From NCBI GenBank assembly GCA_021646465.1, contig SOET01000001.1:62001-126000 (forward strand): DNA of 64,000 nt. Direction: 5' to 3'. The stretch's first letter is position 1. Each line of letters begins with the position of its first letter. The translations under genes were made by a program, and so were the position numbers. Origin of the DNA: Candidatus Kuenenia hertensis. GTDB taxonomy: Bacteria; Planctomycetota; Brocadiia; Brocadiales; Brocadiaceae. The notes under the pieces were generated by a model. It ran no database searches and was not told where the DNA came from. It saw only the letters and a program-made list of their open reading frames with translations. This document shows positions 36,396-46,208 of this stretch, in pieces.

Positions 36396-36679
36396 GTATC
36401 TATTCAGCATAAATGTTACACGGCTCGTTCCCAAACTCCAGTTTGGGAATGTACTTGTTGTAGAGACGCATTGCTATGCGTCTCTACAAGTCTTGCCAGT
36501 ATATTGAGAGATAGGAAATAAAATTATCTGATTCAAATAGTTTGCAATTTAAATAACTTGTTAAGTCAAACCCTCACGGGAAACAGAGTTTCCAGTGCAA
36601 TTGCGTTCCCAAACTGGAGTTTGGGAACGAGTTGCGCTCTGCGCCCCAGATAGTTTGATAAATTACGCTGAATAGATAC
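36396..36679. mobile_element. MITE-like element, copy 1 (284 bp)
   Basis: Terminal inverted repeats GTATCTATTCAGC and GCTGAATAGATAC, bounded by the 8-bp direct repeat GAAAAATT on each side (36388-36395 and 36680-36687). No ORF. Inside are TTCCCAAAC/GTTTGGGAA hairpins and an extra nested palindrome TTGTAGAGACGC...GCGTCTCTACAA. Copy 2 is at 41463-41731. The 8-bp duplication and GTA start recall IS66-type ends, but the parent transposase is not in the window. Confidence 0.85.
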
Positions 36680-37011
36680 GAAAAATTACCGATATTTTTG
36701 CTTTCTGATAAATGCAATTATTTAGTCTCTGCAATGCGCATAAATTCTGTGGTACAAGTTCCACTATGGCCGGGAACAGTTCAAGAAATAATTTTAACAT
36801 AAACTATTAGTTGAAGGCAATGGTTTCATCGTGAAGAGGTATTTATCAATAAACGGCAGTCCTTAATTTCACATTCCAACAACATCCTTTAGAGTATACC
36901 CTTTTTAGGGTATTGAAAGAATGAAAAAAAGTGATTAACTATATATAAGATGTTTGTATCCTATATATCCGGTATATCTGGAAAAATCATGTAAGAAAGG
37001 GAGGAATAATC

Positions 37012-37482
37012 ATGAAGAGGATATGGTGTATGCTTTTTGTTTTAGGGGTATTCGTTACATTTTATAGTTCAAATGGTATGGCTGAGGAAGAAATTGCCAA
37101 GAAAACCTTGAAACAGCAGATGGAGCTCAAACTGGAATATGTACAGGAAATACTTGAAGGTATTGCCAAAGAGGACTTTTCTAAGGTTGAAAATGGTGCA
37201 AATAAGCTCGTTGAACTATGTGAAATTGTAGGATGGACAGAGACAAAATCAAAAGGACAGTTCAAAAAACATGACAAAAAATTCCATGAAGTTGCACAGG
37301 AGCTTGTAACTCTCGCAAGGGCACAAAATCTCGAGGGGGTACATTATAAATACAATAACTTGGTTATGGATTGTATAGATTGTCATCAGCATATACGCGA
37401 TGTAGAAGCCCCTGATAAATATATCGGCGGAGTGCATGAAGGAGAGTATTTATATAAAGGGAAGCACGTGCATTCCAGATAA
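37012..37482 (+). CDS. Small monohaem cytochrome c (c'-like)
   Basis: 156 residues; ribosome site GGGAGG. A signal peptide ends near SNGMA-EE. Four helices follow, with one haem motif CIDCH (about residue 125) near the C-terminus. The late single CxxCH in an all-helical protein resembles cytochrome c'/c556-type folds. It should be exported and could carry electrons or bind NO. It is monocistronic, with a strong hairpin terminator at 37588. Confidence 0.8.
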   Translation: MKRIWCMLFVLGVFVTFYSSNGMAEEEIAKKTLKQQMELKLEYVQEILEGIAKEDFSKVENGANKLVELCEIVGWTETKSKGQFKKHDKKFHEVAQELVTLARAQNLEGVHYKYNNLVMDCIDCHQHIRDVEAPDKYIGGVHEGEYLYKGKHVHSR

Positions 37483-37587
37483 AGTTTTTTGCTAACCAAA
37501 CAGAATAAACTTGAGAAAGAGGATTTTGTTCGAGTTGCATATAAAGGTGGGAAAAGGCCACATCCTGTTCTTTCTGTGAAGAGAATA

Positions 37588-37632
37588 GGGGGTATGAAAT
37601 AGTAACCTGCATTTTCAACTATTCATACCCCC
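37588..37632. terminator. Convergent terminator hairpin
   Basis: GGGGGTATGAAATAG, 16-nt loop, CTATTCATACCCCC: a long stem with one bulge between the cytochrome gene (+) and guaB (-), which converge here. It could serve both. Confidence 0.75.
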
Positions 37633-37689
37633 GCTTTCAACGGAAGTGCACACCAGGGTGAAATTAAACATGCCGAACATAAATTTACT

Positions 37690-39204
37690 CTATCGTACCC
37701 TTCTTAAAAGCCCGAGGTGCGGTTCTTTGCTGGAATAGAGATCATGAACACCTCCTTCTGCCTGTGCGGACGGAGACCTCATTTCAAAACGAAGATTTCC
37801 GTCATATAATCCCTTATGAAGATCATGAATGCTTTTACAGCCAAGTTCCTGCAGTGAATGCAGCAAGCTTTGCATCAGGTATTGTCCGAGATGAATAACA
37901 GATCCCTTATCAACAACCGTTCCTGAAACGCCCTGTGCAACTTTTATCCGGTCTTCAACAGACAAATACCTTTTCCCGCCACCCTTTTCCATAGCCTCGT
38001 GGGATGCCATACCTCTGTATTTTTTTACACGCATGCTCCCCTCATAAAAATATTCACCAGGGGATTCCGTCGTGCCGGCAAGCAATCCGCCCATCATAAC
38101 AGTGCTTGCTCCCAAAGCCAATGCCTTGACAATATGTCCAATGTGGGCAATTCCACCGTCAGCAATAACAGGAATGTTCGCGTATTCTCTGGAAAATTTC
38201 GCGGTTTGATACACGGCAGATCCCTGCGCCCTTCCCACGGCAAGGGTGTCCTGTGTGATACAAATGGAACCGCTTCCCATGCCGATTCGAAGGGAGTCTA
38301 CACCGGCGTCAATTAATGATTTACATTGCTTTGCCGTAACAACGTTTCCTCCTATTACATCAATGTGTGGATAGTGCTTCTTGATATATTTTATCATGTT
38401 AATCTGAAAAATCGTATCTCCCTGTGAAGAATCGATAACGATCACATCTACGCCCGCCTTTTCCAACTCCGAGAGGCGTTCCTGATCTTCTTCACGCGTA
38501 GAGAGCGCAGCGCCGACAAGGAGCTGCTTGTACTTATTTTTTGAAGAAAATGGGAAATCCTCGTTTTTCAGCAAATCGGTACGACTCATAAGTGAAACGA
38601 GCCTTCCCTCTTTATCGATAATCGGCAATTTCCCCTTTTTACTTTCTCTTAAAATTTTGTTTCCGTCGGCAAGAGAGATCCCGGCAGGGGCAGTAACTAA
38701 TTGCTTGGTCATTACCTCACTTAAGCGTTTCGTTCGATTTTTCTCGAAATCAATATCCCGCTTCGTGACGATTCCCACTAATTTAGAGTTTAATGTGCCG
38801 TCTTCTGTGATGGGAATACCGGAAAACCCATACACTTCCTTGATATTATCCACATCCCTGATAGTATGAGCAGGGCTGAGAACGACAGGCTCCGTGATAA
38901 AACCATTTTCAAATCTCTTTACCTTGCGAACTTCCTTTGTCTGTTCTTCTATGGTATTGTTATAATGAATAATGCCAATGCCTCCCAGTAACGCCATGCT
39001 AATGGCCATCTTTGACTCCGTAACGGTATCCATAGGAGAACTGACAAGGGGCCGTTTGACTTTTATATTGCGGGTAAGGTTGGTATCAAGATTAATTTCA
39101 TCTAAAACAAAATCAATGTGTCCGGGGAGCAGGATGAAGTCGTTATAGGTAAAACCTTCTTCACGATCAAAAAGTGTTTTTGCATCAAGTCCGTTCGGTG
39201 GCAT
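37690..39204 (-). CDS. guaB: Inosine-5'-monophosphate dehydrogenase
   Basis: 504 residues, normal length. The catalytic barrel carries [25 protein letters not shown] and the active-site loop [11 protein letters not shown] with Cys at about 314. Two CBS repeats lie at about residues 95-205 between barrel halves. The flap includes [13 protein letters not shown]. The enzyme oxidises IMP to XMP with NAD+, the committed step to GMP. GGAGG lies about 14 bases before the ATG, a rather long spacing. Confidence 0.97.
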   Translation of the reverse strand: MPPNGLDAKTLFDREEGFTYNDFILLPGHIDFVLDEINLDTNLTRNIKVKRPLVSSPMDTVTESKMAISMALLGGIGIIHYNNTIEEQTKEVRKVKRFENGFITEPVVLSPAHTIRDVDNIKEVYGFSGIPITEDGTLNSKLVGIVTKRDIDFEKNRTKRLSEVMTKQLVTAPAGISLADGNKILRESKKGKLPIIDKEGRLVSLMSRTDLLKNEDFPFSSKNKYKQLLVGAALSTREEDQERLSELEKAGVDVIVIDSSQGDTIFQINMIKYIKKHYPHIDVIGGNVVTAKQCKSLIDAGVDSLRIGMGSGSICITQDTLAVGRAQGSAVYQTAKFSREYANIPVIADGGIAHIGHIVKALALGASTVMMGGLLAGTTESPGEYFYEGSMRVKKYRGMASHEAMEKGGGKRYLSVEDRIKVAQGVSGTVVDKGSVIHLGQYLMQSLLHSLQELGCKSIHDLHKGLYDGNLRFEMRSPSAQAEGGVHDLYSSKEPHLGLLRRVR

Positions 39205-39819
39205 GGGTTGTGTTGTTTACCTCCAATTAACGATTAAAAAGTCGTCTGTATAATTAAAAGATTTAATATTATGTTATATAATCAGGCCGCTTCCGGCAGC
39301 AGCGTTAAAAAAGCATTTTTTAAAAAAGGGAATAATGTAGTCAAAAGTATCTGCTTTTCGAAAATTTTGCAATACTTATCATCTAACTATTAAGAAATAG
39401 TATACAGACCAACCCTCCGTTGTGCAAGATGCATAACAAAGATATGCCGCAACCATAGAAAACAAGAAAGCGGGCCTTTTTTGCTTGCTGCTAAAACGCT
39501 TTGATATATCAAATTTATTATAACAATTTAGAATTTTGAAAAAGATTTTTAAAGTCTTTATTTCAGAATAGTTACAACTTATAAAGGTTGTCCCCCACTT
39601 TTAATACAAAGAGGTTCATTTGGCCAGTCTGCGGAGTTTGGGAATGCGCCGTGTATAATATTTACGTTGAATAATTACGTTCTGGCAGGATTTAAATGGA
39701 TACGGGGATACATCTGCATATATCAATGTCATTAAGTTAAACTACATGGATACACAGATCCGGTTTATAATTGATATTTGTTGCCGTGTTATTAAATATA
39801 TGTTGCGGGTTCCCTTCTT
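39205..39819. other. 615-bp intergenic region with degenerate MITE end
   Basis: No gene is visible. At 39662-39678 TTACGTTGAATAATTAC matches the MITE-like end TTACGCTGAATAGTTAC at 15 of 17 positions, preceded by GGAGTTTGGGAATGCG as in the intact copies. This is probably a decayed third copy. The left end was not found. Confidence 0.4.
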
Positions 39820-40380
39820 CTATTCGATGATAATGTCTGAACAAACCCTGATCTGATTTGATATGTTCCAGTAATTTGGAGAGGTAGCCATTACTGTTCT
39901 GTGGACTTCTTCAAATTGTTCTTTAGTTCCGTCTCCTTTGATGTGTACCTTATAACGAATTTCGTCATAACCCGGTTTGATGGACTTATCAATTCCAAGG
40001 AATCCACGGAGATCCAATTCTCCTTCCGTTTCGATTTCCACGCTCTCTAGTTTTATACCTTTCATTGCCGAGGCAATGACATATGTGTTCATCACACATG
40101 CATTCAATGCTGCCATTAATACTTCCTGGGGATTTGCTGCCGTATTTTCTCCCAGAAGTTCTTCCGGTTCATCAATTGCAATTTTAAAATTTCTTTTTAT
40201 TTTCTGGCCGCCAATTTTATACGATTCAACACGTGTTTCTGTTCTGGTAGTTCCTTTCCAGGACGTTAATACCTGAAACTTAACTTTGCCTTTGGCTGGG
40301 TATTTTGACACCTCTTCCATTACTTGCTTCAACGCATCGGTATCTATGCCGTTTAACTTTACTTTTGGATTCAACTCCAT
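39820..40380 (-). CDS. OsmC-family protein
   Basis: 186 residues. The OsmC fold is marked by NPQEVLMAALNACVMNTYVI (first redox Cys) and, later, HRTVMATSPNYWNI. At that second site the usual HCPV-type cysteine is absent, so the classic two-Cys peroxidase chemistry is doubtful. OsmC/Ohr proteins reduce organic hydroperoxides; single-Cys relatives exist with unknown roles. An upstream diiron protein gene (40435-41367) lies on the same strand. Confidence 0.85.
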   Translation of the reverse strand: MELNPKVKLNGIDTDALKQVMEEVSKYPAKGKVKFQVLTSWKGTTRTETRVESYKIGGQKIKRNFKIAIDEPEELLGENTAANPQEVLMAALNACVMNTYVIASAMKGIKLESVEIETEGELDLRGFLGIDKSIKPGYDEIRYKVHIKGDGTKEQFEEVHRTVMATSPNYWNISNQIRVCSDIIIE

Positions 40381-40434
40381 TTCTCATCCTCCTGTTTTTA
40401 TATTTTTTGAATCTCGTATCATTTATGCCTTATA

Positions 40435-41367
40435 TCACCTGATCTTCATCAGTGCTTTGATGATATTCTGACGATGAGTTTCTGTAGTTATTTCTTCTAA
40501 AATCTTCTTAAAGCGTGGGTGTTCTATTCCAGAAAATATATACTGCCAGCGGTAAGCCTTGAGCAAATTAGTTTTGATGCGTTGAATGGTTTCCTGGCTA
40601 AACGTTCTTTTGCAAATTTTCAGAAAATATGCGGTATCAGCATCACTCTGTACCTTTAGTATACCGTCTACTGCAACTATGAGTTCGATCAATTCATCAA
40701 CAGCCTTGTCCCTTTCCTCAGGGGTAAGCTTACTATCCTCCCGTGGCCATTCGAGTTCATCTATGAGAGCGTGCTGACATTCCTCTTTCCAGTGAAAGAA
40801 AAATACATCTTTGTATAAATCAGACAGGTTTTCATCCGGTTCGATGCTTTGCTTGTAATGTGCCTGGGTAAAAAGTTCAATTTCGTAAATGAGAGCTAAT
40901 ACAGCCCAGGTTGATTTTCCCAAAACAACCGCCGCAACCTCATTAGGTTTCGGCACGAAGCAGTAACCTTCAGGCATCCCACAGGCCATCATTTTGTCAA
41001 TTCGACGGAATAATTCCTGATGTTTCAGTTCTTCATCGCTGAAGCGTACAAGTGCTTCAAGCGCGGTCTGATCGCCCATCCAATGATCATGGGTAAATTC
41101 TAATATTTTTGCAGTAATAAAGCGTTCGACAAACCCAAACATGTTAGCATAGGTTCTGCCCTGGATTTGACTGAGGAGCTTTTTTTCATCGTCACTCAGA
41201 AAATCAAGTTGATAGACTTTAGAGATGCCATCAGGGAGAAATTTCTGCGAAAAATCAAACTCACGCCCCCTGATAATATCCTTGTCGATATCCCATCGTA
41301 CACTTTTTGAGGATTGAATACATTTTGCGTAACGATCAGTTTCAAGTTCAGGAGTATATTTCTTCAT
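40435..41367 (-). CDS. Ferritin-like diiron protein
   Basis: 310 residues, helical. Metal-ligand motifs are FSDEELKHQELF (ExxH) and HWKEECQHALIDELEW (ExxH), with further acidic residues in EFTHDHW and IYEIELFTQAHY. This fits a ferritin-like diiron carboxylate fold of oxygenase or oxidase type (for example AurF-like). Substrate unknown. It lies next to the OsmC gene, suggesting oxidative-stress duty, but that is inference. Confidence 0.65.
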   Translation of the reverse strand: MKKYTPELETDRYAKCIQSSKSVRWDIDKDIIRGREFDFSQKFLPDGISKVYQLDFLSDDEKKLLSQIQGRTYANMFGFVERFITAKILEFTHDHWMGDQTALEALVRFSDEELKHQELFRRIDKMMACGMPEGYCFVPKPNEVAAVVLGKSTWAVLALIYEIELFTQAHYKQSIEPDENLSDLYKDVFFFHWKEECQHALIDELEWPREDSKLTPEERDKAVDELIELIVAVDGILKVQSDADTAYFLKICKRTFSQETIQRIKTNLLKAYRWQYIFSGIEHPRFKKILEEITTETHRQNIIKALMKIR

Positions 41368-41462
41368 TTTTATTTATTTGCCCTTGTGTTAATAAAACAG
41401 TCATAAGAAAAACGAAGATCAATCAGTATTGATTGTAACGATTATTTTATCCTAAAAATTCC

Positions 41463-41731
41463 GTAACTATTCAGCGTAAATGTTACACGGCTCGTTCCCA
41501 AACTCCAGTTTGGGAATGCATTTGTTCGAGAAACTCCGGTTTCTCGCCTGTATATTGACAGATAGGAAATAAAATTATCGGATTCAAATAGTTTGTAATT
41601 TAAATAATTTGTTAAATCAAAACCCTCACGGGAAACAGAGTTTCCATTGCAGTTGCGTTCCCAAACTGGAGTTTGGGAACGAGTTGCGCTCTGCGCCCCA
41701 AGTAGTTTGATAAATTACGCTGAATAGTTAC
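41463..41731. mobile_element. MITE-like element, copy 2 (269 bp)
   Basis: Terminal inverted repeats GTAACTATTCAGCGTAA and TTACGCTGAATAGTTAC are perfect over 17 bp. The 8-bp direct repeat AAAATTCC lies on both sides (41455-41462 and 41732-41739). No ORF. Internal hairpins: GTTCCCAAACTCCAGTTTGG, CGAGAAACTCCGGTTTCTCG, GTTCCCAAACTGGAGTTTGG. Strongly similar to copy 1 but without its nested palindrome. Confidence 0.9.
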
Positions 41732-41976
41732 AAAATTCCTTCGCTTAATAAACAGGTAGAATTCTTGTTTGTATTTAACTTTTCTTCTTTGTTAAAGTAT
41801 AAATTGGACAATTGTTCAATGGTATTAAAAAAATATCCGGCATTTTCTTTTGTAATGCAGTTCTGCAAAGAATTTGATATAATTACAACCTAAATTTGAT
41901 TATTTTTAATGTCACGCGGAAACAAACTATTACGAAACATCATTTCCTGATAGTTTTTAAATCAATTGACACTATT

Positions 41977-42717
41977 ATGAAAATACACAATATGCAGAAA
42001 AAGAAAAATTTTTTCAAAAGACATTATCCGAAAGGGTTAGGAATGGTTTACGAAGATGAAGACATCCTGGTGATAGACAAGCCAGCAGGTCTTTTGACGA
42101 TGGGGACGGAGACAAATAAAACAAGAACCGCCTATTACATTCTTACGGATTATGTACGCAAGGGGTGTGCTAAATCCAGAAAACACGTTTTTATTGTTCA
42201 TCGGCTTGATCGGGATGCTTCAGGGATACTTGTATTTGCAAAGAATGTAAGATCGAAACTTAATTTACAGGAACAGTGGCAGGACACGGAAAAGAAATAT
42301 CTTGCGGTCGTTTGTGGCAGACCCGCAGAGAAATCCGGGACGATTAGTACGTATCTAACGGAGAATAGGGCTCATGTTGTGTATTCCACATCTGACACAA
42401 AAAAAGGGAAATTATCCCATACAGCCTATAAGGTTGTTAAAGAAACCAGGCGCTTCAGTTTGTTGGAAATTAAACTTTTGACTGGCAGGAAGAATCAGAT
42501 ACGGGTGCATCTTGCCGAACGGGGACACCCGATTGTGGGTGATAAAAAATACGGAAAAGAAAACGGTATATGTAAATGGTTAGCGCTTCATGCCCATTCG
42601 ATATCTTTCAGGCACCCATCTAGCGGTGAGTTCATTACGTTTGAATCAAAAACTCCCTGGTATTTCAATAAACTTATTGGAAGTGCAGGTGACGTCGGGA
42701 AACCGGCGAATCAGTAA
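41977..42717 (+). CDS. RluA-family pseudouridine synthase
   Basis: 246 residues from the ATG at 41977; the open frame reaches back to 41896 without better support. Motifs: YEDEDILVIDKPAGLLTMG, the catalytic FIVHRLDRDASGILVFAK (HRLDR, nucleophilic Asp), LLTGRKNQIRVHLAERGHPI and GDKKYG. It converts uridine to pseudouridine in rRNA or tRNA. There is no S4 domain, so it resembles the RluA/RsuA-like short type. Confidence 0.92.
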   Translation: MKIHNMQKKKNFFKRHYPKGLGMVYEDEDILVIDKPAGLLTMGTETNKTRTAYYILTDYVRKGCAKSRKHVFIVHRLDRDASGILVFAKNVRSKLNLQEQWQDTEKKYLAVVCGRPAEKSGTISTYLTENRAHVVYSTSDTKKGKLSHTAYKVVKETRRFSLLEIKLLTGRKNQIRVHLAERGHPIVGDKKYGKENGICKWLALHAHSISFRHPSSGEFITFESKTPWYFNKLIGSAGDVGKPANQ

Positions 42718-42773
42718 ACAGTAACAAAACAACTATTTTTTCCAAAAAACTTATTTCTATTACGATAAATGTC

Positions 42774-43718
42774 ATGCAAGTAGCAATTCTTGGTGCAACA
42801 GGTTGCGTTGGGCGTAACCTGATAAAAAAACTTATTACTTCCAATGAGCACGATATTATTGCCTCATGCAGATATGAAAACAAGATCGATAAGAGTTTAA
42901 TTTCTCAGCGGCTGGAGTGGAGAACGGTAAATCTGGAATACTCTGAAAGTATAAAGGAATTTCTTCAGGGGGCAGAGGTGTTGGTATATCTGGTTCATTC
43001 TTTACAATCTTCAGGGTTTGAGTCTCTTGATAAAATGTATGCTCATAAGGTGGGGGAAGTGGTATGTAAAGCAGATATAAAAAAGATCATTTATATGAGT
43101 GGCATTATTCCAAGACACGAGAAACTATCACACCATTTAAAGAGCAGGATGGAAACAGGAGAAGCACTTGCTTCTCACGGGATAAGCGTGGGCGAAGTCC
43201 GCGCGAGTATACTTTTGGGCACCTGTAGCGCCTCATACCGTATGATATATTACCTTGCAAAACGCCTTCCCCTAATGATAACACCAAAGTGGCTGAATTC
43301 CCTTTGTGCTCCTATTGCACTGGACGATGCAGTCGAAGCACTTGAGGCATTGATAAATCGGGAAATTGAAGGGCATGAAATCTTTGAAATTGGTTCAGAT
43401 ATCATGCGTTACTGTGATTTATTGTCCTTGTGCGGAAAATCGACACATGGTTACGAAAATGCTATTTTTACGGTACCTTTTTTTGCTATTTCTCTATCTT
43501 CTCTCTGGATAGAATTTATAACGGGTGTGCCAAATTCTATTGCCAGGACACTAGCGGAGAGCCTTGTAAATGATTCTGTTTATTCAAATAATCGATTTAA
43601 AGAAATTACCGGGCACGATCCTAAACCTGTAAAAGATGTTTTAAAGGAATGCGCAGAACAGATGAAGAAAGAACGGGAAGAACGTATTAAATCTTTTGGC
43701 AAGAAAAAGGGAAGTTAA
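42774..43718 (+). CDS. NAD(P)-binding atypical SDR protein
   Basis: 314 residues. The start VAILGATGCVGRNLIKKL carries the GATGxxG dinucleotide motif, followed by VLVYLVHSLQSSGFE and IIYMSGIIP. The Tyr-x3-Lys pair of classical dehydrogenases is not clear. This places it with extended or atypical SDR proteins such as NmrA-like sensors or DUF2867-linked epimerase-like proteins. Reaction unknown. Confidence 0.8.
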   Translation: MQVAILGATGCVGRNLIKKLITSNEHDIIASCRYENKIDKSLISQRLEWRTVNLEYSESIKEFLQGAEVLVYLVHSLQSSGFESLDKMYAHKVGEVVCKADIKKIIYMSGIIPRHEKLSHHLKSRMETGEALASHGISVGEVRASILLGTCSASYRMIYYLAKRLPLMITPKWLNSLCAPIALDDAVEALEALINREIEGHEIFEIGSDIMRYCDLLSLCGKSTHGYENAIFTVPFFAISLSSLWIEFITGVPNSIARTLAESLVNDSVYSNNRFKEITGHDPKPVKDVLKECAEQMKKEREERIKSFGKKKGS

Positions 43719-43814
43719 GCTTTTTCCATTCATTTTCGTGTAATTGCTATTGTGAATCATTTGCTTCATAAATATCTGTGAATTAAAATCAGTATAATTT
43801 TTTAAGGAAATGCC

Positions 43815-44237
43815 ATGTCTAATGTCAAAGCAAAAGTAAAGGAATTTTTGGCTTCTGCTAATAAGGTGGCAGTTGCCACGTGTATTAATAATGCGCCCTC
43901 ATGTCGTATTATGGAGGTTCAAAAGGTGGAAGACGATTTAACCCTGTGGTTTGTAACGCACAAGAGTTCTCCAAAGGTGGATCATATTCAAAGAGGCAGT
44001 GAAGTATGTATTGTAGGGCACAAAGAGCATACGCATATGGATATCAGGCTGACTGGTAAATGTGAAGTGTTTACTGACATGGAAACAAAGAAATTTATTT
44101 GGAATGAGAAAATGGCTCCTTTTTTTAAGGAAGGAATAAATGATCCTGATCTTGCCGTTCTCAAATTTCTTCCTAAAAAAGCAGAATACCGGGATATAAC
44201 AACCGGAAGTTTGTATCCTGAAATGGAAATGCTATAA
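43815..44237 (+). CDS. Pyridoxamine-phosphate-oxidase-like flavoprotein
   Basis: 140 residues with a split-barrel pattern: NKVAVATCINNAPSCRIMEV, DDLTLWFVTHKSSPKVDHIQ, CIVGHKEHTHMDIRLTGKCE. It belongs to the PPOX-like/general-stress-26 group, which binds FMN or F420. It is too short and lacks the sites to assign true PNPOx activity. It overlaps the converging transaldolase-like gene by six bases at the 3' ends. Confidence 0.85.
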   Translation: MSNVKAKVKEFLASANKVAVATCINNAPSCRIMEVQKVEDDLTLWFVTHKSSPKVDHIQRGSEVCIVGHKEHTHMDIRLTGKCEVFTDMETKKFIWNEKMAPFFKEGINDPDLAVLKFLPKKAEYRDITTGSLYPEMEML

Positions 44238-44870
44238 CTGAATTCCAGTACCTTTTGAATTGAACTGATTCATCGCCTCTTCAGAGTGTTTGTGGATAAC
44301 TAATGTTGATAAGATGTTGAAAGGTACGGTTAAATGGTCAGCACCGGAAAGGATCGCGGCAGCCGCTTCTTCGGAAGATTTGATACTTGCAGCCAGAATT
44401 TTCGTCGGGCTTCCTTGAAGTATCTTTGCCATGTCGCTTACGAGGGCAAGTCCGTTTCCCATGAGTTTTGTTGCCCTGCTAACGTATACCGCAATGTATT
44501 GAGCTCCCGATTCTTTCGCCACTAATGCCTGAGCAACGCTGAATAGGGCAGTAACGCAACAAGGTATTTCTTTGGAAAGAGAAGGGATTATCTGAAAACC
44601 AGCGGCAAGAGGAGGAATTTTCAGTACAAGCTGATCGCCGGCAATCTCTTTTGCCATACGGGCTTCTTTGATCATGTCTTTCCTATTTGACGAGATAAGT
44701 TGATAAAACAGTTTTCCCATATTGAGTTTCGTAAGTTGCATTAATATTGATTCAGCCTTCTTGCCTGATTCCGAAAGGAGTATGGGATTCGTGGTGATTC
44801 CACCGACCCATCCGAGATCCATTGCCAATTTTGCTTCTTCAGGAATAGCAGTATCTACAAATATTGACAT
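44232..44870 (-). CDS. Transaldolase/fructose-6-phosphate-aldolase-like protein
   Basis: 212 residues, the length of FSA/TalC proteins. Motifs: IFVDTAIPEEAKLAMDLGWV, GGITTNPILL, the Schiff-base Lys84 in LVLKIPP, CCVTALFSVAQALVA, and KILAASIKSSEEAAAAI. It should be a class I aldolase of the pentose-phosphate type. Transaldolase versus fructose-6-phosphate aldolase activity cannot be separated here. Confidence 0.88.
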   Translation of the reverse strand: MSIFVDTAIPEEAKLAMDLGWVGGITTNPILLSESGKKAESILMQLTKLNMGKLFYQLISSNRKDMIKEARMAKEIAGDQLVLKIPPLAAGFQIIPSLSKEIPCCVTALFSVAQALVAKESGAQYIAVYVSRATKLMGNGLALVSDMAKILQGSPTKILAASIKSSEEAAAAILSGADHLTVPFNILSTLVIHKHSEEAMNQFNSKGTGIQL

Positions 44871-45005
44871 AGCATATTATTTGGTATAGAGAAAAATACA
44901 AATTGTACCTTTTGCACAATTAGTAAACGGCTTCAACGCCATTTACTACTTACCATAAAAGTTTCCGGTAATAAAGGGAAGGGATTTTTTAAAAGTGCCT
45001 CATAC

Positions 45006-45710
45006 TTATGGGAAACGGTTGAGAGTGATATCCGAATACCACGCCTTCACTTTTCCATGTGTCCGGTCGGCATTGGTTTGAAGTCCGACATAAATGACGC
45101 CGGGGGGAGCTTTTCCAAATTCGCGCAAATAGTCCTGATAATGATTGACCTTGTAATCAAGCCACTTGCCTGTCTCTGCGTCTCCGCTTTGTACAATAAT
45201 TATTTTTGCCCTGGCCTCACAGGGGCTTTCATATCTTTCTCCGGCAGGAACGTTGTTTCCAAACGCATAGATCAATATTGTGTAATTATACGGTATGGAG
45301 AGAAACGTCTTTCCATATACAATGCATACAGCAGCAGGGTAATCATCGCCTCCTACTTCCTTTTCCCTGCTTTCAGGCAGGATGTTCGACACCTTCCATT
45401 TCCAGCTTAAAAAAGGATATTCCAAAGGATTAATACGGACGGAGCGAAAAAGAATGGCACCACTGTCGTTAGCGTTTACATGAAGAACACCTTTTCCTTC
45501 CATCTCAATCAATTCCGGTATAAACCGGTTTTTTATTTCCCTGCAAATACCCTTGTAGCTTTTCCATCCTATTGGTTTGCCTTTTTCAAATTCCTTTTTG
45601 GAGAAAGATGTTATAAGGACAGAGTCTTGTTTTACCATTTCAGTACAATAAGCCGTTAAAGAAAAAACCACAATAATTAGTAATGTGCTATAAAAGCAAT
45701 ATTTTATCAT
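45006..45710 (-). CDS. DUF3047 exported protein
   Basis: 234 residues with a signal peptide (YSTLLIIVVFSLTAYC). The DUF3047 pattern is clear: FSKKEFEKGKPIGWKSYKG, FLSWKWKVSNILPESREKEV, GGDDYPAAVCIVYGK, GVIYVGLQTNADRTHGKVKA. The fold is beta-sandwich-like, role unknown, probably in the periplasm-like space. It lies 31 bp downstream of the deaminase gene. Confidence 0.8.
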   Translation of the reverse strand: MIKYCFYSTLLIIVVFSLTAYCTEMVKQDSVLITSFSKKEFEKGKPIGWKSYKGICREIKNRFIPELIEMEGKGVLHVNANDSGAILFRSVRINPLEYPFLSWKWKVSNILPESREKEVGGDDYPAAVCIVYGKTFLSIPYNYTILIYAFGNNVPAGERYESPCEARAKIIIVQSGDAETGKWLDYKVNHYQDYLREFGKAPPGVIYVGLQTNADRTHGKVKAWYSDITLNRFP

Positions 45711-45741
45711 AAAAAGCGCAATTATTCATTTTTTTCTGTTT

Positions 45742-46179
45742 CTATTCAAGTTCCCCTATATCTTCATTCCAGAGTTTGGGATTGTTTTGTATAAAGGTTT
45801 TCATTAATTGTTTGCACTCTTCGAGGTTTAAATCAACAATCTCTACCCCGTGCAATTCCATAAATTCTTTTGCGCCGCTAAAGGTTTCTGATTCTCCCAC
45901 AACGATTTTTTTTATGCGAAATTGCACAATTGCTCCGGCGCAAAGATAGCAGGGCATTAAGGTAGAATAGAGTGTTGTACCACGATATGTTCCTACTCTT
46001 CCGGAATTGGTTAGACAGTCAATCTCCGCGTGTGCAATGGGATTGTTTTCCTGCACACGCTTATTGTGTCCTCTGCCGATAATTTTTCCATCCTTTACTA
46101 AAACGGAACCAATAGGTATACCTCTTTCCTGCAATCCCTGCTTTGCTTCTTCTATTGCGGCACGCATAAAACTGTCCAT
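45742..46179 (-). CDS. Nucleoside/cytidine deaminase-like protein (zinc)
   Basis: 145 residues from the ATG at 46177-46179 (GGAG seven bases upstream). Zinc and catalytic motif: NPIAHAEIDCL (HAE) and STLMPCYLCAGAI (PCxxC). The family converts cytosine- or guanine-type bases by hydrolytic deamination; this one resembles cytosine deaminase (FCY1-like) proteins. A second deaminase follows upstream on the same strand, probably from an old duplication. Confidence 0.88.
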   Translation of the reverse strand: MDSFMRAAIEEAKQGLQERGIPIGSVLVKDGKIIGRGHNKRVQENNPIAHAEIDCLTNSGRVGTYRGTTLYSTLMPCYLCAGAIVQFRIKKIVVGESETFSGAKEFMELHGVEIVDLNLEECKQLMKTFIQNNPKLWNEDIGELE

Positions 46180-46208
46180 ATGTTTTTCTCCCAAAAAATG
46201 GCGATACT

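Noticed and set aside
36396-41731. Composite transposon made of the two MITE-like copies and the genes between them
   Set aside because: Each copy has its own distinct 8-bp duplication, so they inserted independently.
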